DNA of 64,000 bases from Actinoplanes cyaneus (GCF_016862095.1 NZ_BOMH01000041.1:62001-126000), one strand, 5' to 3'. Counted from the stretch's first letter, positions 43,763 through 52,078 are shown. Notes: generated from the letters alone by a model not told the origin. Made by a program: numbers and translations.

Positions 43763-44524
43763 ATGATTCGGCAGCTGGTCTACCAACCGCCTCGCGAGGC
43801 GCAGACCCCGGTGGAGACGATGACGTTCGCGCGGCTGCGGTCGCTGAACGACGGCGGAACCCAGCGGGCCGACTTCCACGTGCTCGCCTTCGTCCGCACC
43901 GGCCACGGCAGCGTCACCGCGGACTTCGCCACGCACGCTCTCGGCCCGCGCAGCGTCTTCCTGATCGCGCCCGGAGTCGTGCACCGCTGGACCGGCATCG
44001 AGCGGCTCGCGGGCGACCTGGTGCTGTTCGAGCCGGCCGGGCCCGTGCCGCAGGCGGCCGAGCCGTGGATCGCCGGGCCACCCGCCTGGCGCGCCCTCGA
44101 CCATCTGCGATACGAGTTCGGCCTGTCCGACCGCCGATCGGAGGTGCTCCGGCTGCTCCTGTCGGCGCTGCTGTTGCGCCTCGACCCGCCGGCCGGCGAC
44201 CGTGCTGCGCCCGACGACACGTTCCAGCGTTTCCGGCTGGCCGTCGAGGAGGACTTCCGCAGCCACCACGACGTCGGCCACTACGCCCGGCGGCTGGGCT
44301 ACTCGGAGCGGACGTTGTCGCGCAGCGCGCACGCGGCTACCGGGCGCTCGGCCAAGGACTACCTCACCGGGCGCCTGCTCCTGGAGGCCAAGCGCCTGCT
44401 CGTCCACGACGGACTGAGCCCGGCCGCGTGCGGGCGGCGACTGGGCTTCCCCGACGCGTCGAACTTCTCGGCGTTCTTCCTGCGTGGCACCGGCGTACGC
44501 CCGGGGGCCTGGAATCCGCATTGA
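43763..44524 (+). CDS. AraC-family transcriptional regulator
   Basis: 253 residues: an N-terminal cupin-like sensor (FHVLAFVRTGHGSVTADFATHAL; FLIAPGVVHRW) and two C-terminal helix-turn-helix motifs (HYARRLGYSERTLSRSAHAATGRSAKDYLTGRLLLEAKRLL; PAACGRRLGFPDASNFSAFFLRGTGVRPGAW). ATG 43763 is preferred over GTG 43745. It diverges from the alpha/beta hydrolase gene, its probable target. Confidence 0.92.
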   Translation: MIRQLVYQPPREAQTPVETMTFARLRSLNDGGTQRADFHVLAFVRTGHGSVTADFATHALGPRSVFLIAPGVVHRWTGIERLAGDLVLFEPAGPVPQAAEPWIAGPPAWRALDHLRYEFGLSDRRSEVLRLLLSALLLRLDPPAGDRAAPDDTFQRFRLAVEEDFRSHHDVGHYARRLGYSERTLSRSAHAATGRSAKDYLTGRLLLEAKRLLVHDGLSPAACGRRLGFPDASNFSAFFLRGTGVRPGAWNPH

Positions 44525-44592
44525 TCCACCTGAATCACTCGGCAAGGTGCGGGTATGCGTTCGGAGTAGGCACGACAACCCGAGGAGGGGAC

Positions 44593-45009
44593 ATGGCCAC
44601 CGCACGCGAGATCATGACACCCGACGCCACCTGCGTCGGCGAGAAGGAAACACTGGCCGACGCCGCCCGCAAGATGGCCGACCTCGAGGTCGGCTCCCTG
44701 CCGATCTGCGGCGACGACAACCGGCTCAAGGGAATGCTCACCGACCGCGACATCGTCGTGAAGGCCGTGGCGCAGGGCCGCAACCCCGCCGAGGTCACCG
44801 CGGGTGAGCTGGCGCAGGGCAAGCCGGTCACGATCGGCGCGGACGACGACGCCACCGAGATCCTGCGCACGATGGGTCAGCACCAGGTGCGCCGCCTGCC
44901 GGTCATCGACGGGCACCAACTGGTCGGGATGGTGGCGCTCGCCGACGTGGCCCGCGCCCTGCCGGACCGCCCGGTCGGCGACCTGATCGATGCGATCACC
45001 AAGGGCTGA
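44593..45009 (+). CDS. two-CBS-domain protein resembling hypoxic response protein 1
   Basis: 138 residues composed of two CBS domains (about residues 5-60 and 70-130). It closely resembles mycobacterial Hrp1 (Rv2626c), a DosR-regulon protein: TAREIM...TCVGEKETL, LPICGDDNRLKGMLTDRDIV and HQVRRLPVIDGHQLVGMV. Cysteines fall at positions 14 and 39, the pair that forms a disulfide in Hrp1. GAGGAGGGG precedes ATG 44593. I could not find a GGGAC-N4-GTCCC box upstream, so direct DosR control here is unproven. Confidence 0.88.
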   Translation: MATAREIMTPDATCVGEKETLADAARKMADLEVGSLPICGDDNRLKGMLTDRDIVVKAVAQGRNPAEVTAGELAQGKPVTIGADDDATEILRTMGQHQVRRLPVIDGHQLVGMVALADVARALPDRPVGDLIDAITKG

Positions 45010-45024
45010 CGGCCCGAGGTCGAT

Positions 45025-45405
45025 TCAGTCGACCGGCTGCCTGTGCTGCACCCGGTCGAGCACCCGTGTCAGTTCCGGTCCCAGTTCGCCGACCAGCTCA
45101 TGCCCCGGCTCACCGCGGTTCGGCAGGTTCCACAGGAAGTGGAAGGCGACAGCTTTCCTCTCCTCCTGCCCGCCGGACCGCGCAACCGCCTCCATGAAGT
45201 CGAGTGTGCTGCGCCAATCCGGCTCGTCCCGGTCACCCAGGTAGGACCGGACCGTCACCTGGACCACTTCCCAGAAGAACAACCCGGGCGCGAACTCGCC
45301 GTAGGCTTCGACGTTGTTGACGTAGACGTAATCGAAGTCAGGGAATGTCGACAAGAGAGCTCGGGCAATCTTCTCCACGGCTTCCCGATGACTGTTCATC
45401 AGCAT
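45025..45405 (-). CDS. hypothetical small acidic protein (DUF7674-like)
   Basis: About 126 residues; ATG 45405 (MLMNSHREAVEK) or 45399 are possible starts with weak ribosome sites. The sequence IARALLSTFPDFDYVYVNNVEAYGEFAPGLFFWEVVQVTVRSYLGD, then FHFLWNLPNRGEPGHELVGEL, looks like a compact soluble protein of the small accessory/immunity kind. Family assignment is tentative. It lies immediately downstream of a broken nucleotidyltransferase gene. Confidence 0.6.
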   Translation of the reverse strand: MLMNSHREAVEKIARALLSTFPDFDYVYVNNVEAYGEFAPGLFFWEVVQVTVRSYLGDRDEPDWRSTLDFMEAVARSGGQEERKAVAFHFLWNLPNRGEPGHELVGELGPELTRVLDRVQHRQPVD

Positions 45406-45850
45406 CCCAGACCCGAGCATTTCCGGAAGTCGACATACTTGTTGGCCGGCGCGTCGCTGATCCCCTGACACCGCACGTCACCGATCCTGGCTGCAGGCCG
45501 GTCCAGCATTCCCTCGGGCCACCGTTGGCCAGCCCAAGGCCCGCTTGGCACGATCACGTGTCCCTCCTCGTCTCTGGCGACAAGCGCGAAGCTCAGATCC
45601 AGCCCGCCGCGCACGAAGTCGAGTTGCCGATCATGCGGGGCTCGGGAAGCAGTTCATAGCCGCGCCCCGTGAGCGCGGCGGCGAGCCGGCCCGCGTCCGA
45701 CGACCAGGCGAACCAATCCACATCCCGGTGGGGCCGGGTCACACGCCCGAGGAAGAAGTCCATCGCCCGGCCACCACGAAGCCACACCTCCAGGCCGAGC
45801 GCGGTCACCTCCACAATCGCCTCAAGCTGTTCCTGTTCCGCAGCGCCCAT
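45399..45850 (-). pseudogene. frameshifted nucleotidyltransferase, ANT(2'')/aminoglycoside adenylyltransferase-like
   Basis: The first frame from ATG 45850 reads AIVEVTALGLEVWLRGGRAMDFFLGRVTRPHRDVDWFAW, the typical core of these nucleotidyltransferases with the HRDVDWF metal motif. It stops early at 45593. The next frame carries the rest (DFVRGGLDLSFALVARDEEGHVIVPSG, then WPEGMLDRPAARIGDVRCQGISDAPANK). A one-base deletion near 45630 (GGC where GGGC is expected) explains the shift. The C-terminus ends abruptly at 45399, short of the family's usual length, so it is doubly damaged. Confidence 0.75.
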
Positions 45851-46061
45851 GTTTCCACCTGTCCCGAGTCAACGCGCAGAGCTGGCGCACGGTGATCCAA
45901 AGCCAGGAAGTATCCCTACATCCGGGCCTCCAAGCATCCGGATTTGCCGCCGACCGGGTCCCCCAGCCGGTGGCGCTCGAACTCGGTGACAAATCCAAAG
46001 TCAGAGCGCATGCGAGCGATCCCGAGCGTGAGAGCATACGTGTCCATCGAGGAGGCGGGGT

Positions 46062-46538
46062 TTGATCCGGTTGTTCGGCCGCGCGATCGAGCAGAGATCA
46101 GTGCGGTCATGGTGGGGATTACCCGTGCCCGCTGACCTGCGCGTCGTCTCCAACGACGAACTGAGAGAGCTGATCAGCACCGCTGAGCAGCGAGGGTTCA
46201 GCCGCACCGCCAAGGATCTTCACCCGCGAGGTGGGGAGACATTCGCCTTGCTCCCGTACCTCTACGAGGGCTCCCCAGAGGCTTCATGGATGTGCTTGGT
46301 CGTCCACGTCGACGACTGGAGCCCACCGCCCGGTTCTCGGCCTCAAGTTGCCTTCGGCCGTCTCGACATCGCCCTGGTCGACTTCAACTCCCTACGACGT
46401 GCCAGACGTCGGCAGCGAGACCAGTTACTCCACTGGACAGCGTGGCTCGCCTTCAAGGGCAGACCAGTCCCGGCGGGTGGCGCTGAAACTCAGCGCCACG
46501 AACTCGGCCCTGAAACCGATGGCGCCGAGACTGACTGA
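46062..46538 (+). CDS. hypothetical protein
   Basis: 158 residues from TTG 46062 with GAGGAGG a few bases upstream; a later start at PADLRVVSNDEL is possible. The middle (GGETFALLPYLYEGSPEASWMCLVVHVDDWSPPP, FGRLDIALVDFNSLRRARRRQRDQLLHWTAWLAF) looks like a folded domain. The Gly/Glu-rich tail looks unstructured. I do not recognise it. The base composition is less GC-rich than its surroundings, as in the whole 45-48 kb pocket. Confidence 0.5.
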   Translation: MIRLFGRAIEQRSVRSWWGLPVPADLRVVSNDELRELISTAEQRGFSRTAKDLHPRGGETFALLPYLYEGSPEASWMCLVVHVDDWSPPPGSRPQVAFGRLDIALVDFNSLRRARRRQRDQLLHWTAWLAFKGRPVPAGGAETQRHELGPETDGAETD

Positions 46539-46584
46539 CAGCCTGCGCTGGAAGTCGGTTCTGGCACAGAAAGTGTGGAGGCAG

Positions 46585-46923
46585 TCAGTCGTCGAACTCG
46601 AAACCGGTGGTAGCCGCTAGATCAACGAGTTGCCGCAGTCTGCTCTCTTCTGTTGCGACCTTGTGCAGTCGAGCGGCCAAGTCTTCGAGTACGGCGCGGT
46701 CGTCGCTGTATGCACAGAAGGCTCCACCTTCCGGATCGGGCGAGAATCGCCCGGCAAGACTCGGTGCTTCAGAGGCTACGAGCAGCTCGGCGACGCCTTC
46801 CCAGAAGTAGCCGTTTGCCTCGTGGCCGAGTTCGTGGATGATCTCGTCAACGTCGGTGGTGCCGGCTTCGAGCCAAAGGCTGTACCCGCCTGACTCCGTT
46901 GGTTCGATCTCGATCGGGTCCAC
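46585..46923 (-). CDS. Imm51-family immunity protein
   Basis: About 112 residues. The core YSLWLEAGTTDVDEIIHELGHEANGYFWEGVAELL and FSPDPEGGAFCAYSDDRAVLEDLAARL matches Imm51, a family that neutralises polymorphic contact-dependent toxins. The start is unclear: GTG 46923 (VDPIEIEP) fits the family length; GTG 46965 would add 14 residues. No toxin gene is present nearby, so it is an orphan, perhaps protecting against neighbours. It lies next to an ISL3 remnant. Confidence 0.75.
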   Translation of the reverse strand: MDPIEIEPTESGGYSLWLEAGTTDVDEIIHELGHEANGYFWEGVAELLVASEAPSLAGRFSPDPEGGAFCAYSDDRAVLEDLAARLHKVATEESRLRQLVDLAATTGFEFDD

Positions 46924-46973
46924 GGACCGATCTTGGCACACAGCTCGTGCGGCTTTCGTTGCCACGCTCAGAG

Positions 46974-48180
46974 TCAGTAAGCAAGTAGGACTCGCTTACG
47001 GAGCAGGTCGAAGCCTGCTCGGCCGTACATCTGCCGTTTGATCATCTTGATCCGGTTGACGTTGCCTTCCACCGGCCCCCGAACTATGCGGCAAGGTCAG
47101 GCCCGCGGTAACAGCGTCCAAGTCATTGGTCAGGCCGGTGGCGAAGCTGGTGATACCTGGCAACCCAGCCTGCTGCGCCGCTGCGATCCACTCGCCGAGT
47201 CGGTCGCCGTGCAGGCCGGCCATCATCTGGGCGAACGAGCGCACCAGGTCAGCGGCGGCGGTCAGCTCTGGGGAGCGTTCGAGGATTGCTCGCAGTTGGT
47301 CGGTGTCGCGCTCGATCAGCTGATCAGGGGGGCGGCAGATCCAGCCGGTGACTTCCCGAACCGATGGAGGCTTGGTCATCTTGCTCAGGTCCGGGCGGGT
47401 GCGGTGCTGCTCGACGACGGCGCGGACGATGCCGTACTTGCCGGTGAAGCCCTGCGCGGCGATTTCGCGGTGCAAGGTGGCGGCTTTGAGGCAATCCTCG
47501 GCGATGCGCCGCAGGAGGTGTGGCTTGAACGGGTCGAGGCTGCTCGGACGTGGCTTCTGCCCGACGATCATCTCTTGCCAGGTGGCGGCACGCGCGTATC
47601 GGGAGATGGTGTTGGCTGCAGATCACATCCGGCTTCGAGTGCGCGTCGAGCCAGCCGGCCAGCGGCGCGGCGTCGCGCCCAGGTAGCAGGTCGACCACTC
47701 GTCCGTCTTCGCAGTCGATCAGGACGGTGCCGTAGTTCTGGCCCTCCTTGATCGCGAAGTCGTCGACACCCAGGACTGTCACCGGACGCTCGGGTGGGTC
47801 TGGCAGTGCCCGTATCAGCCGTAGCAGGCTGCTCCGGCTGGTGACCATCCCGAGCACTGCGCCGAGCCGTGCCCCTGCTCGGCGGACGAGCGCCAGGGCG
47901 ATCGCCGTGAGCGTCCGGCGCAAGCCGTCCGTGCTACGCACTCGGCGGCAGGTCACACCGTCTACCTGCTCGACGAATGTCCGTGGGATGCAGGCGGCGT
48001 TACCGCAGATGAATCGGCGTACTTGAAGTTGGATCCTGGTCGCCACGCCCGCGATCGGAACATCTCTCAGCTCGCGCGAGTACCGTCCGTGCACTCGGTT
48101 CGACGTCGTGCCGCAGGATCGACAGGCCGTCATCCGGGCTCGTACGCTGGCCGACAGCCATAACCCTCCGTCGGACTGCT
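46974..48180 (-). mobile_element. degraded ISL3-family element with broken transposase
   Basis: The transposase begins with a zinc-finger region (MTACRSCGTTSNRVHGRYSREL, near 48133) and an ISL3 core containing VLGVDDFAIKEGQNYGTVLIDCEDGRVVDLLPGRD. Homology is lost after LDAHSKPDVIC and resumes as PFKPHLLRRIAEDCLKAATLHREIAAQGF, so an internal segment is missing. A G insertion in the run near 47080-47084 shifts the C-terminal VEGNVNRIKMIKRQMYGRAG block into another frame ending at 46974. Terminal repeats were not found, so the edges are approximate. Confidence 0.8.
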
Positions 48181-48872
48181 CGATCTTTCTCGATGCTGAG
48201 CGCATCGAGATGCGCGCCCTCGTCGGTGGCGGACAGCAGCAGTTCGTCCACCGGCTCGCGTCGCAGCCAGGCGTAATTCAGATCGACACCATCGTCCAGC
48301 GCGGCGGTGACCGCGGCCGGGGCGCCGGCGGGCAGCGGCACACCGGCACGGACTGCGGCGAGACCGGCCGCGTAGCGTTCGTCGGCACTCCCCGTGAACG
48401 GGAACCGGGCGGCAGCGCCTGCCGGATCGAGCTCGCCGAGCGCGAGCAGCAACGAACTCCATACCGCCGGATCGGTCTTGATCGCGAAGCGATCGTGCAA
48501 CAGCGTGACCGGGCCGTCGACCTGGGCCACGACGTACGCCGCTGCAGCTCTAACCCGAGGATCAGGGTCGTCGAGCGGTGGCAGCGGTTGGGCGGCGACC
48601 GCGGCCCGGACCTCGTCGAACAGCTCCCCGTAGGCGTGATTGCAGTCAGCGAGCATGCCGAGAAGCCAACTGAACTCGTCGCGCCGGGCAGGTGCATGGT
48701 GAGCGAGGCCGGCAAGGAAGGGAACGGCCGCGACCGTGGCTGAGTAAAGCGTGCCCTGCGGAAAAACCAGGTCGACGATCGTGTCGAATTCGGCGTCGCG
48801 CAGCAGGCCGGGCAGGTCGTCGGCGCAGCCTTCGGCGTGTTCCAACGCCGCCCAGTCGATGTCGTCGATCAC
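48000..48872 (-). CDS. HEAT-repeat-like protein, C-terminus replaced by IS sequence
   Basis: The first ~228 residues (WAALEHAEGCADDLPGLLRDAEFDTIVDLVFPQGTLYSATVAAVPFLAGLAHHAP; LDDPDPRVRAAAAYVVAQV) form helical repeats typical of HEAT-type scaffold or immunity proteins. From about 48185 the frame enters the ISL3 remnant and the last ~60 residues (RTSPDDGLSILRHDV... to 48000) are transposase DNA read in another frame. The gene is therefore truncated and may be nonfunctional. Confidence 0.7.
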   Translation of the reverse strand: MIDDIDWAALEHAEGCADDLPGLLRDAEFDTIVDLVFPQGTLYSATVAAVPFLAGLAHHAPARRDEFSWLLGMLADCNHAYGELFDEVRAAVAAQPLPPLDDPDPRVRAAAAYVVAQVDGPVTLLHDRFAIKTDPAVWSSLLLALGELDPAGAAARFPFTGSADERYAAGLAAVRAGVPLPAGAPAAVTAALDDGVDLNYAWLRREPVDELLLSATDEGAHLDALSIEKDRAVRRRVMAVGQRTSPDDGLSILRHDVEPSARTVLARAERCSDRGRGDQDPTSSTPIHLR

Positions 48873-48991
48873 TGCCGCACCCTATCCTCCTGATCGGACA
48901 AGGGCGTCCAACGGAGTGTAAAGCCCGCCGGGGTCGCATCCTGCGAGAACCCCGGTCGCCGGCGCGGCGAGCACCATGAGGTGACATGCGC

Positions 48992-49030
48992 CGATGGTGG
49001 CGGGTCCGGTCACCCGGCTCGCCACCATCG
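48992..49030 (-). terminator. terminator-like hairpin after the permease-prefix gene
   Basis: A perfect 11-bp stem CGATGGTGGCG / CGCCACCATCG encloses 17 nt that can add a short CGGGT/ACCCG pairing. It lies 15 bp beyond the stop of the minus-strand gene. Nothing else is evident in the 48873-49045 gap. Confidence 0.6.
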
Positions 49031-49045
49031 GATCGCGCGACCAGG

Positions 49046-50410
49046 TCAGCGGTAGTGGAAGATGGGCGGCAGGAGCAGGACCACGGCCCACATCCACACG
49101 GCGTAGACCGGCAGGTACGCCGTCTGCCACCGCTCGATCACCGCGAACGCGCGCCGCCGCCGCACGAAGCCCAGCAGCAGCCAGGCCGACCAGGCGAGGT
49201 TGACCAGCAGCACGATGTTCTCGCCGAGCGCCGCCACGTTGTTCGGGGTGGTGCCGTACTCCGCGATGCGCCCGGTCATGGTGTAAAGCACCAGCGCGTC
49301 GATGATCAGCGCGCTCGCGACGAGCGCCAGCTGCAGGAAGTCGAACGTGCCGCGCGGCGCGAGTGGGTCGCGGGCCGACATCGAGTAGAGCAGCAGCCCG
49401 AGCACCACCGCGAGCAGCAGGTCGAACATCACCAGGGTGTCGCGGTCGACCTCGATGCCGCTGCCGTTCCAGCCGACGGCGACCAGGAAGGCGAGCAGCG
49501 CCACCGCGAACAGCGGCGTGAACAGCCGGGTGAGGACCGGTGCGATGTTCTCGATGACGCCCTGCTTGGCTTCGACGAGCCAGCCGGCGACGACGACAGC
49601 GGCTGTCGCGCCGCACGGCACGACCCACTGCCAGATGAGCGTCTCGGGGTAGCGCCCGATGGCCTCGAACGTGCCGCCGAGGAACGCGATGAGCACTCCC
49701 CCGCCGAGGGCGATGAGCACGAAGTAGACGAACCATTCGCCGCTGAACCGGATGAAGTCCATCCGCCGCCGCGACGAGCGCAGGTCGTCGGCGATGTACG
49801 CGATCCCGACCACCAGCCACAGCGCGATCGGCAGGTGCGAGGCGGTGAGCGCCACCGACTGGGACTCGTCGCCGACCGGGTAGACGTTGGCGCCGACCGC
49901 TCCGAGCACGAAGAGCGCGGCCAGGACCCCGTACACCTTGATCGAGGCCCGTCGCCGCCAGGCCAGGAACGCGGCCAGCCATGGGAGCGCGAACAGTGCG
50001 AGGTTCGTGTCGTAGAACGTTCCCTCGCCCTCGTACCGCTGGCCGAACAGCTCCGGCGCCTTGACCGAGACCGCGGCGCCGGCCGCGCAGACCAGCATCG
50101 CGGCCAGGTCCCGCCGCTGCGGGCTGGCCTTCACCGGGTCGCCGGTGAACATCAGCTGCTTCCACAGCCGCTCCGAATGCTCCCGGGCGAACTCTCGGGA
50201 CAACTCGTCGAGACCGCCCATCCGTTTGACCGCGACGAGGAACGCCTCGTCGGAGCGCAGCCCGATCGCGGTCAGCTCGTCGACGGAGTTGCGCAGATGA
50301 TCCTCGAGCTCGTCGGCGTCGGAGGCGGCCAGCTCCGGGCGGCGGCGCACATAGTCGCGCCACTGCGCGAACTGCCCCTCCAACTCGTCCGGTTCGTTCG
50401 TCACGGTCAC
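49046..50410 (-). CDS. permease prefix domain 1 membrane protein
   Basis: About 454 residues. The N-terminal ~90 residues are a permease prefix domain (QFAQWRDYVRRRPELAASDADELEDHLRNSVDELTAIGLRSDEAFLVAVKRMGG), followed by about ten transmembrane helices without a recognised transporter motif. GTG 50410 follows GGGGGAGG and overlaps the PadR stop (GTGA). Genes with this domain are typically co-transcribed with a PadR regulator, as here. Function unknown. Confidence 0.88.
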   Translation of the reverse strand: MTVTNEPDELEGQFAQWRDYVRRRPELAASDADELEDHLRNSVDELTAIGLRSDEAFLVAVKRMGGLDELSREFAREHSERLWKQLMFTGDPVKASPQRRDLAAMLVCAAGAAVSVKAPELFGQRYEGEGTFYDTNLALFALPWLAAFLAWRRRASIKVYGVLAALFVLGAVGANVYPVGDESQSVALTASHLPIALWLVVGIAYIADDLRSSRRRMDFIRFSGEWFVYFVLIALGGGVLIAFLGGTFEAIGRYPETLIWQWVVPCGATAAVVVAGWLVEAKQGVIENIAPVLTRLFTPLFAVALLAFLVAVGWNGSGIEVDRDTLVMFDLLLAVVLGLLLYSMSARDPLAPRGTFDFLQLALVASALIIDALVLYTMTGRIAEYGTTPNNVAALGENIVLLVNLAWSAWLLLGFVRRRRAFAVIERWQTAYLPVYAVWMWAVVLLLPPIFHYR

Positions 50411-50778
50411 GCGGTGCCTCCCCCTGGGGCCATCAGCGGGCGGAAGTCGCCGGCGCCGGGCCAGATCTGTTTGAGCGCGTCGACGACCGTCTCCCACTGG
50501 CGATGCTGCTCGGCCAGCTCGGCGATCCCCTGCTCGGTGATGCGGTAGTACTTGCGCTTGCGGCCGCCGCCGGCCGTCTGCCAGCTCGCCTCGACATGGC
50601 CGAGCCGTTCCAGCCGGTGCAGCAGCGGATAGAGGAAGCCCTCGGTCCAGTCCAGCTCCCCGCCGGACAGATCGTTGATGCGCCGCAGGATGGCGTAGCC
50701 GTAACTGTCGCCCTCGGCCAGGATGCCGAGCACGATCGGTGTGGCCGACGCGGCGACGAGATCCTTGGTGACGCGCAC
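50407..50778 (-). CDS. PadR-family transcriptional regulator
   Basis: 123 residues, a compact winged helix: ATPIVLGILAEGDSYGYAILRRINDLSGGELDWTEGFLYPLLHRLERLGHVEASWQ, then GGGRKRKYYRITEQG. GTG 50778 has GGAGGGGGGAGC upstream; the longer frame to 50916 runs through repeats. It is first in a two-gene operon with the permease-prefix gene and probably autoregulated; ATACCTAG...CTAGGCAT around 50802-50826 is a possible operator. Confidence 0.93.
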   Translation of the reverse strand: MRVTKDLVAASATPIVLGILAEGDSYGYAILRRINDLSGGELDWTEGFLYPLLHRLERLGHVEASWQTAGGGRKRKYYRITEQGIAELAEQHRQWETVVDALKQIWPGAGDFRPLMAPGGGTA

Positions 50779-50870
50779 GCTCCCCCCTCCATACCTAGAA
50801 CTGCGATGCATAGTAGAGCTAGGCATCAACACCGCACAATGATCAAGCCGCAAGACTTCAGAACGGCCGA

Positions 50871-51003
50871 AGGGTGTGTCCAGGCACCCGGACACACCCT
50901 CCACCACCAGCCGCACTCACCCGGCTCGCCCACACGGGTGCATCCGACCCTGGATACACCTCTCACCACCAGCGGGGACTATCCGGCTGGTGGTGAGAGG
51001 TGT
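50871..51003. repeat. tandem intergenic hairpins, family B
   Basis: There are three hairpins in a row: a perfect 11-bp stem AGGGTGTGTCC/GGACACACCCT (50871-50881, 50890-50900); a 9-bp stem with one wobble (GGTGCATCC/GGATACACC, about 50938-50960); and a perfect 18-bp stem ACACCTCTCACCACCAGC/GCTGGTGGTGAGAGGTGT (50956-50973, 50986-51003). Arms share the GCTGGTGGTSAGRGGTGT core with the 9421 array. It lies between two minus-strand genes. Confidence 0.85.
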
Positions 51004-51019
51004 GACGCCAAGGAGAAGT

Positions 51020-51388
51020 TCAGCGGGTGAGGCGGGCTTCGCCGGGGCCGCGGAAGCGGTGGATCTCCTGCGGCCAGTCGAGCGCGACCGCCAGCCGCCC
51101 AGCCCAGTACCGGGCGGCCTCGTCGTCGGGCACGTCCACGACGCAGAAGCCGCCGAGGTGTTCCTTCGTCTCGGTGTAGGGCCCGTCGGTGAACAGCGGC
51201 TCGCCGTCGACCAGGGTGACCGAGCACAACGCGGTCGACCGGTCGAGGGCGCCGTTGGAGAAGAGCAGCACGTCCTGGGCCTGCATCTCCGCGATCACCG
51301 CGCGGCTGGCCACACTCTTGGCCCGGATCTGTTCGGGTGTGTGCTCGGGCACCCATTCGTCGTTGAAGCTGATCAGGTATTCCGTCAT
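51020..51388 (-). CDS. YCII/DGPF-domain protein
   Basis: 122 residues from ATG 51388 with GAGGAG upstream. The signature FTDGPYTETKEHLGGFCVVDVPDDEAARYWAGRLA is the DGPF/YCII core, a small ferredoxin-like fold with a presumed catalytic His-Asp or binding pocket of unknown substrate. These genes often precede an ECF sigma factor gene; none is present here. Confidence 0.9.
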   Translation of the reverse strand: MTEYLISFNDEWVPEHTPEQIRAKSVASRAVIAEMQAQDVLLFSNGALDRSTALCSVTLVDGEPLFTDGPYTETKEHLGGFCVVDVPDDEAARYWAGRLAVALDWPQEIHRFRGPGEARLTR

Positions 51389-51482
51389 GGTCGTCTCCTC
51401 GCAGGGCGCGGTCGTTCGCCGCTCAGTCATGCCACGAACGGCCGCGCCCGGATCCGACGTCACCGGCGGAGATTTGTGGAAC

Positions 51483-52019
51483 TCAAGCGCCTTTCGGTGC
51501 CGGGGCCACGCAGGTGCCGGGCGGGGCGGTCGGCACGCCGATCTGCGCCATCGACTGGTTGACCTCGGTGAACGTGGCCAGCGACCGGAACTTGGAGCCG
51601 ATCACGATGTCGATGACGTCGTTGGTGCGCTCCGCGCTGTACTCCGGAACGGCGTCGCCGAGGAAGTAGGCGCGGATCCACTGGGCGGCGCCGACCGTCT
51701 TCGGCCCGTACTGAATGACGGCCACGTCGGTGACCTTCTTCTTGCTGTCCTTGGTCGGCTGGGTGACGAAGCCGCGATCCTTGAACTCGTTGCTGACCTG
51801 GTCGGCCAGGCCCGGCGTGCGGGTGCCGTTGAGCACCCGCAGCTTCACCTGGTCCGCCTCGGTCGGCAGCGTGAGGTTGACCATCGTCGCACCGGCCGGG
51901 CAGCCACCGGCCACCGCACCGCCCTGCGAGTCCTTCACGAGCGCGAACACCACAGCCACGGCCGCCGCCACGGCCAGCACACCAAACACCAGATACGCCC
52001 GCAGGCGAGTGAACCCCAT
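51483..52019 (-). CDS. LytR C-terminal domain protein, membrane anchored
   Basis: About 178 residues: one N-terminal transmembrane helix (AYLVFGVLAVAAAVAVVFALV), a short linker and a LytR_C domain (VKLRVLNGTRTPGLADQVSNEFKDRGF). Such domains accompany cell-wall LCP enzymes but here stand alone. ATG 52019 or ATG 52046 (MSPAHVSVFMGF) may start it; neither has a clear ribosome site. Confidence 0.8.
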   Translation of the reverse strand: MGFTRLRAYLVFGVLAVAAAVAVVFALVKDSQGGAVAGGCPAGATMVNLTLPTEADQVKLRVLNGTRTPGLADQVSNEFKDRGFVTQPTKDSKKKVTDVAVIQYGPKTVGAAQWIRAYFLGDAVPEYSAERTNDVIDIVIGSKFRSLATFTEVNQSMAQIGVPTAPPGTCVAPAPKGA

Positions 52020-52078
52020 AAAGACAGAGACGTGTGCGGGGCTCATTTTGTTGCATCGAGTGCTCGTCGTCTCAGCAA

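Noticed and set aside
44525..44592. DosR box before the Hrp1-like gene
   Set aside because: No GGGAC-N4-GTCCC dyad is visible in the upstream gap, so I do not claim direct control despite the family's usual regulation.
45916..46047. Small minus-strand frame beginning MDTYALTLGIARMRSDFGF
   Set aside because: No ribosome site on that strand (the AGGAGG there serves the plus-strand gene at 46062) and no family recognised.
50876..51562. 228-residue plus-strand frame through the hairpins and antisense to the YCII gene
   Set aside because: It is a shadow of the repeat array and of the clear YCII coding sequence on the other strand.
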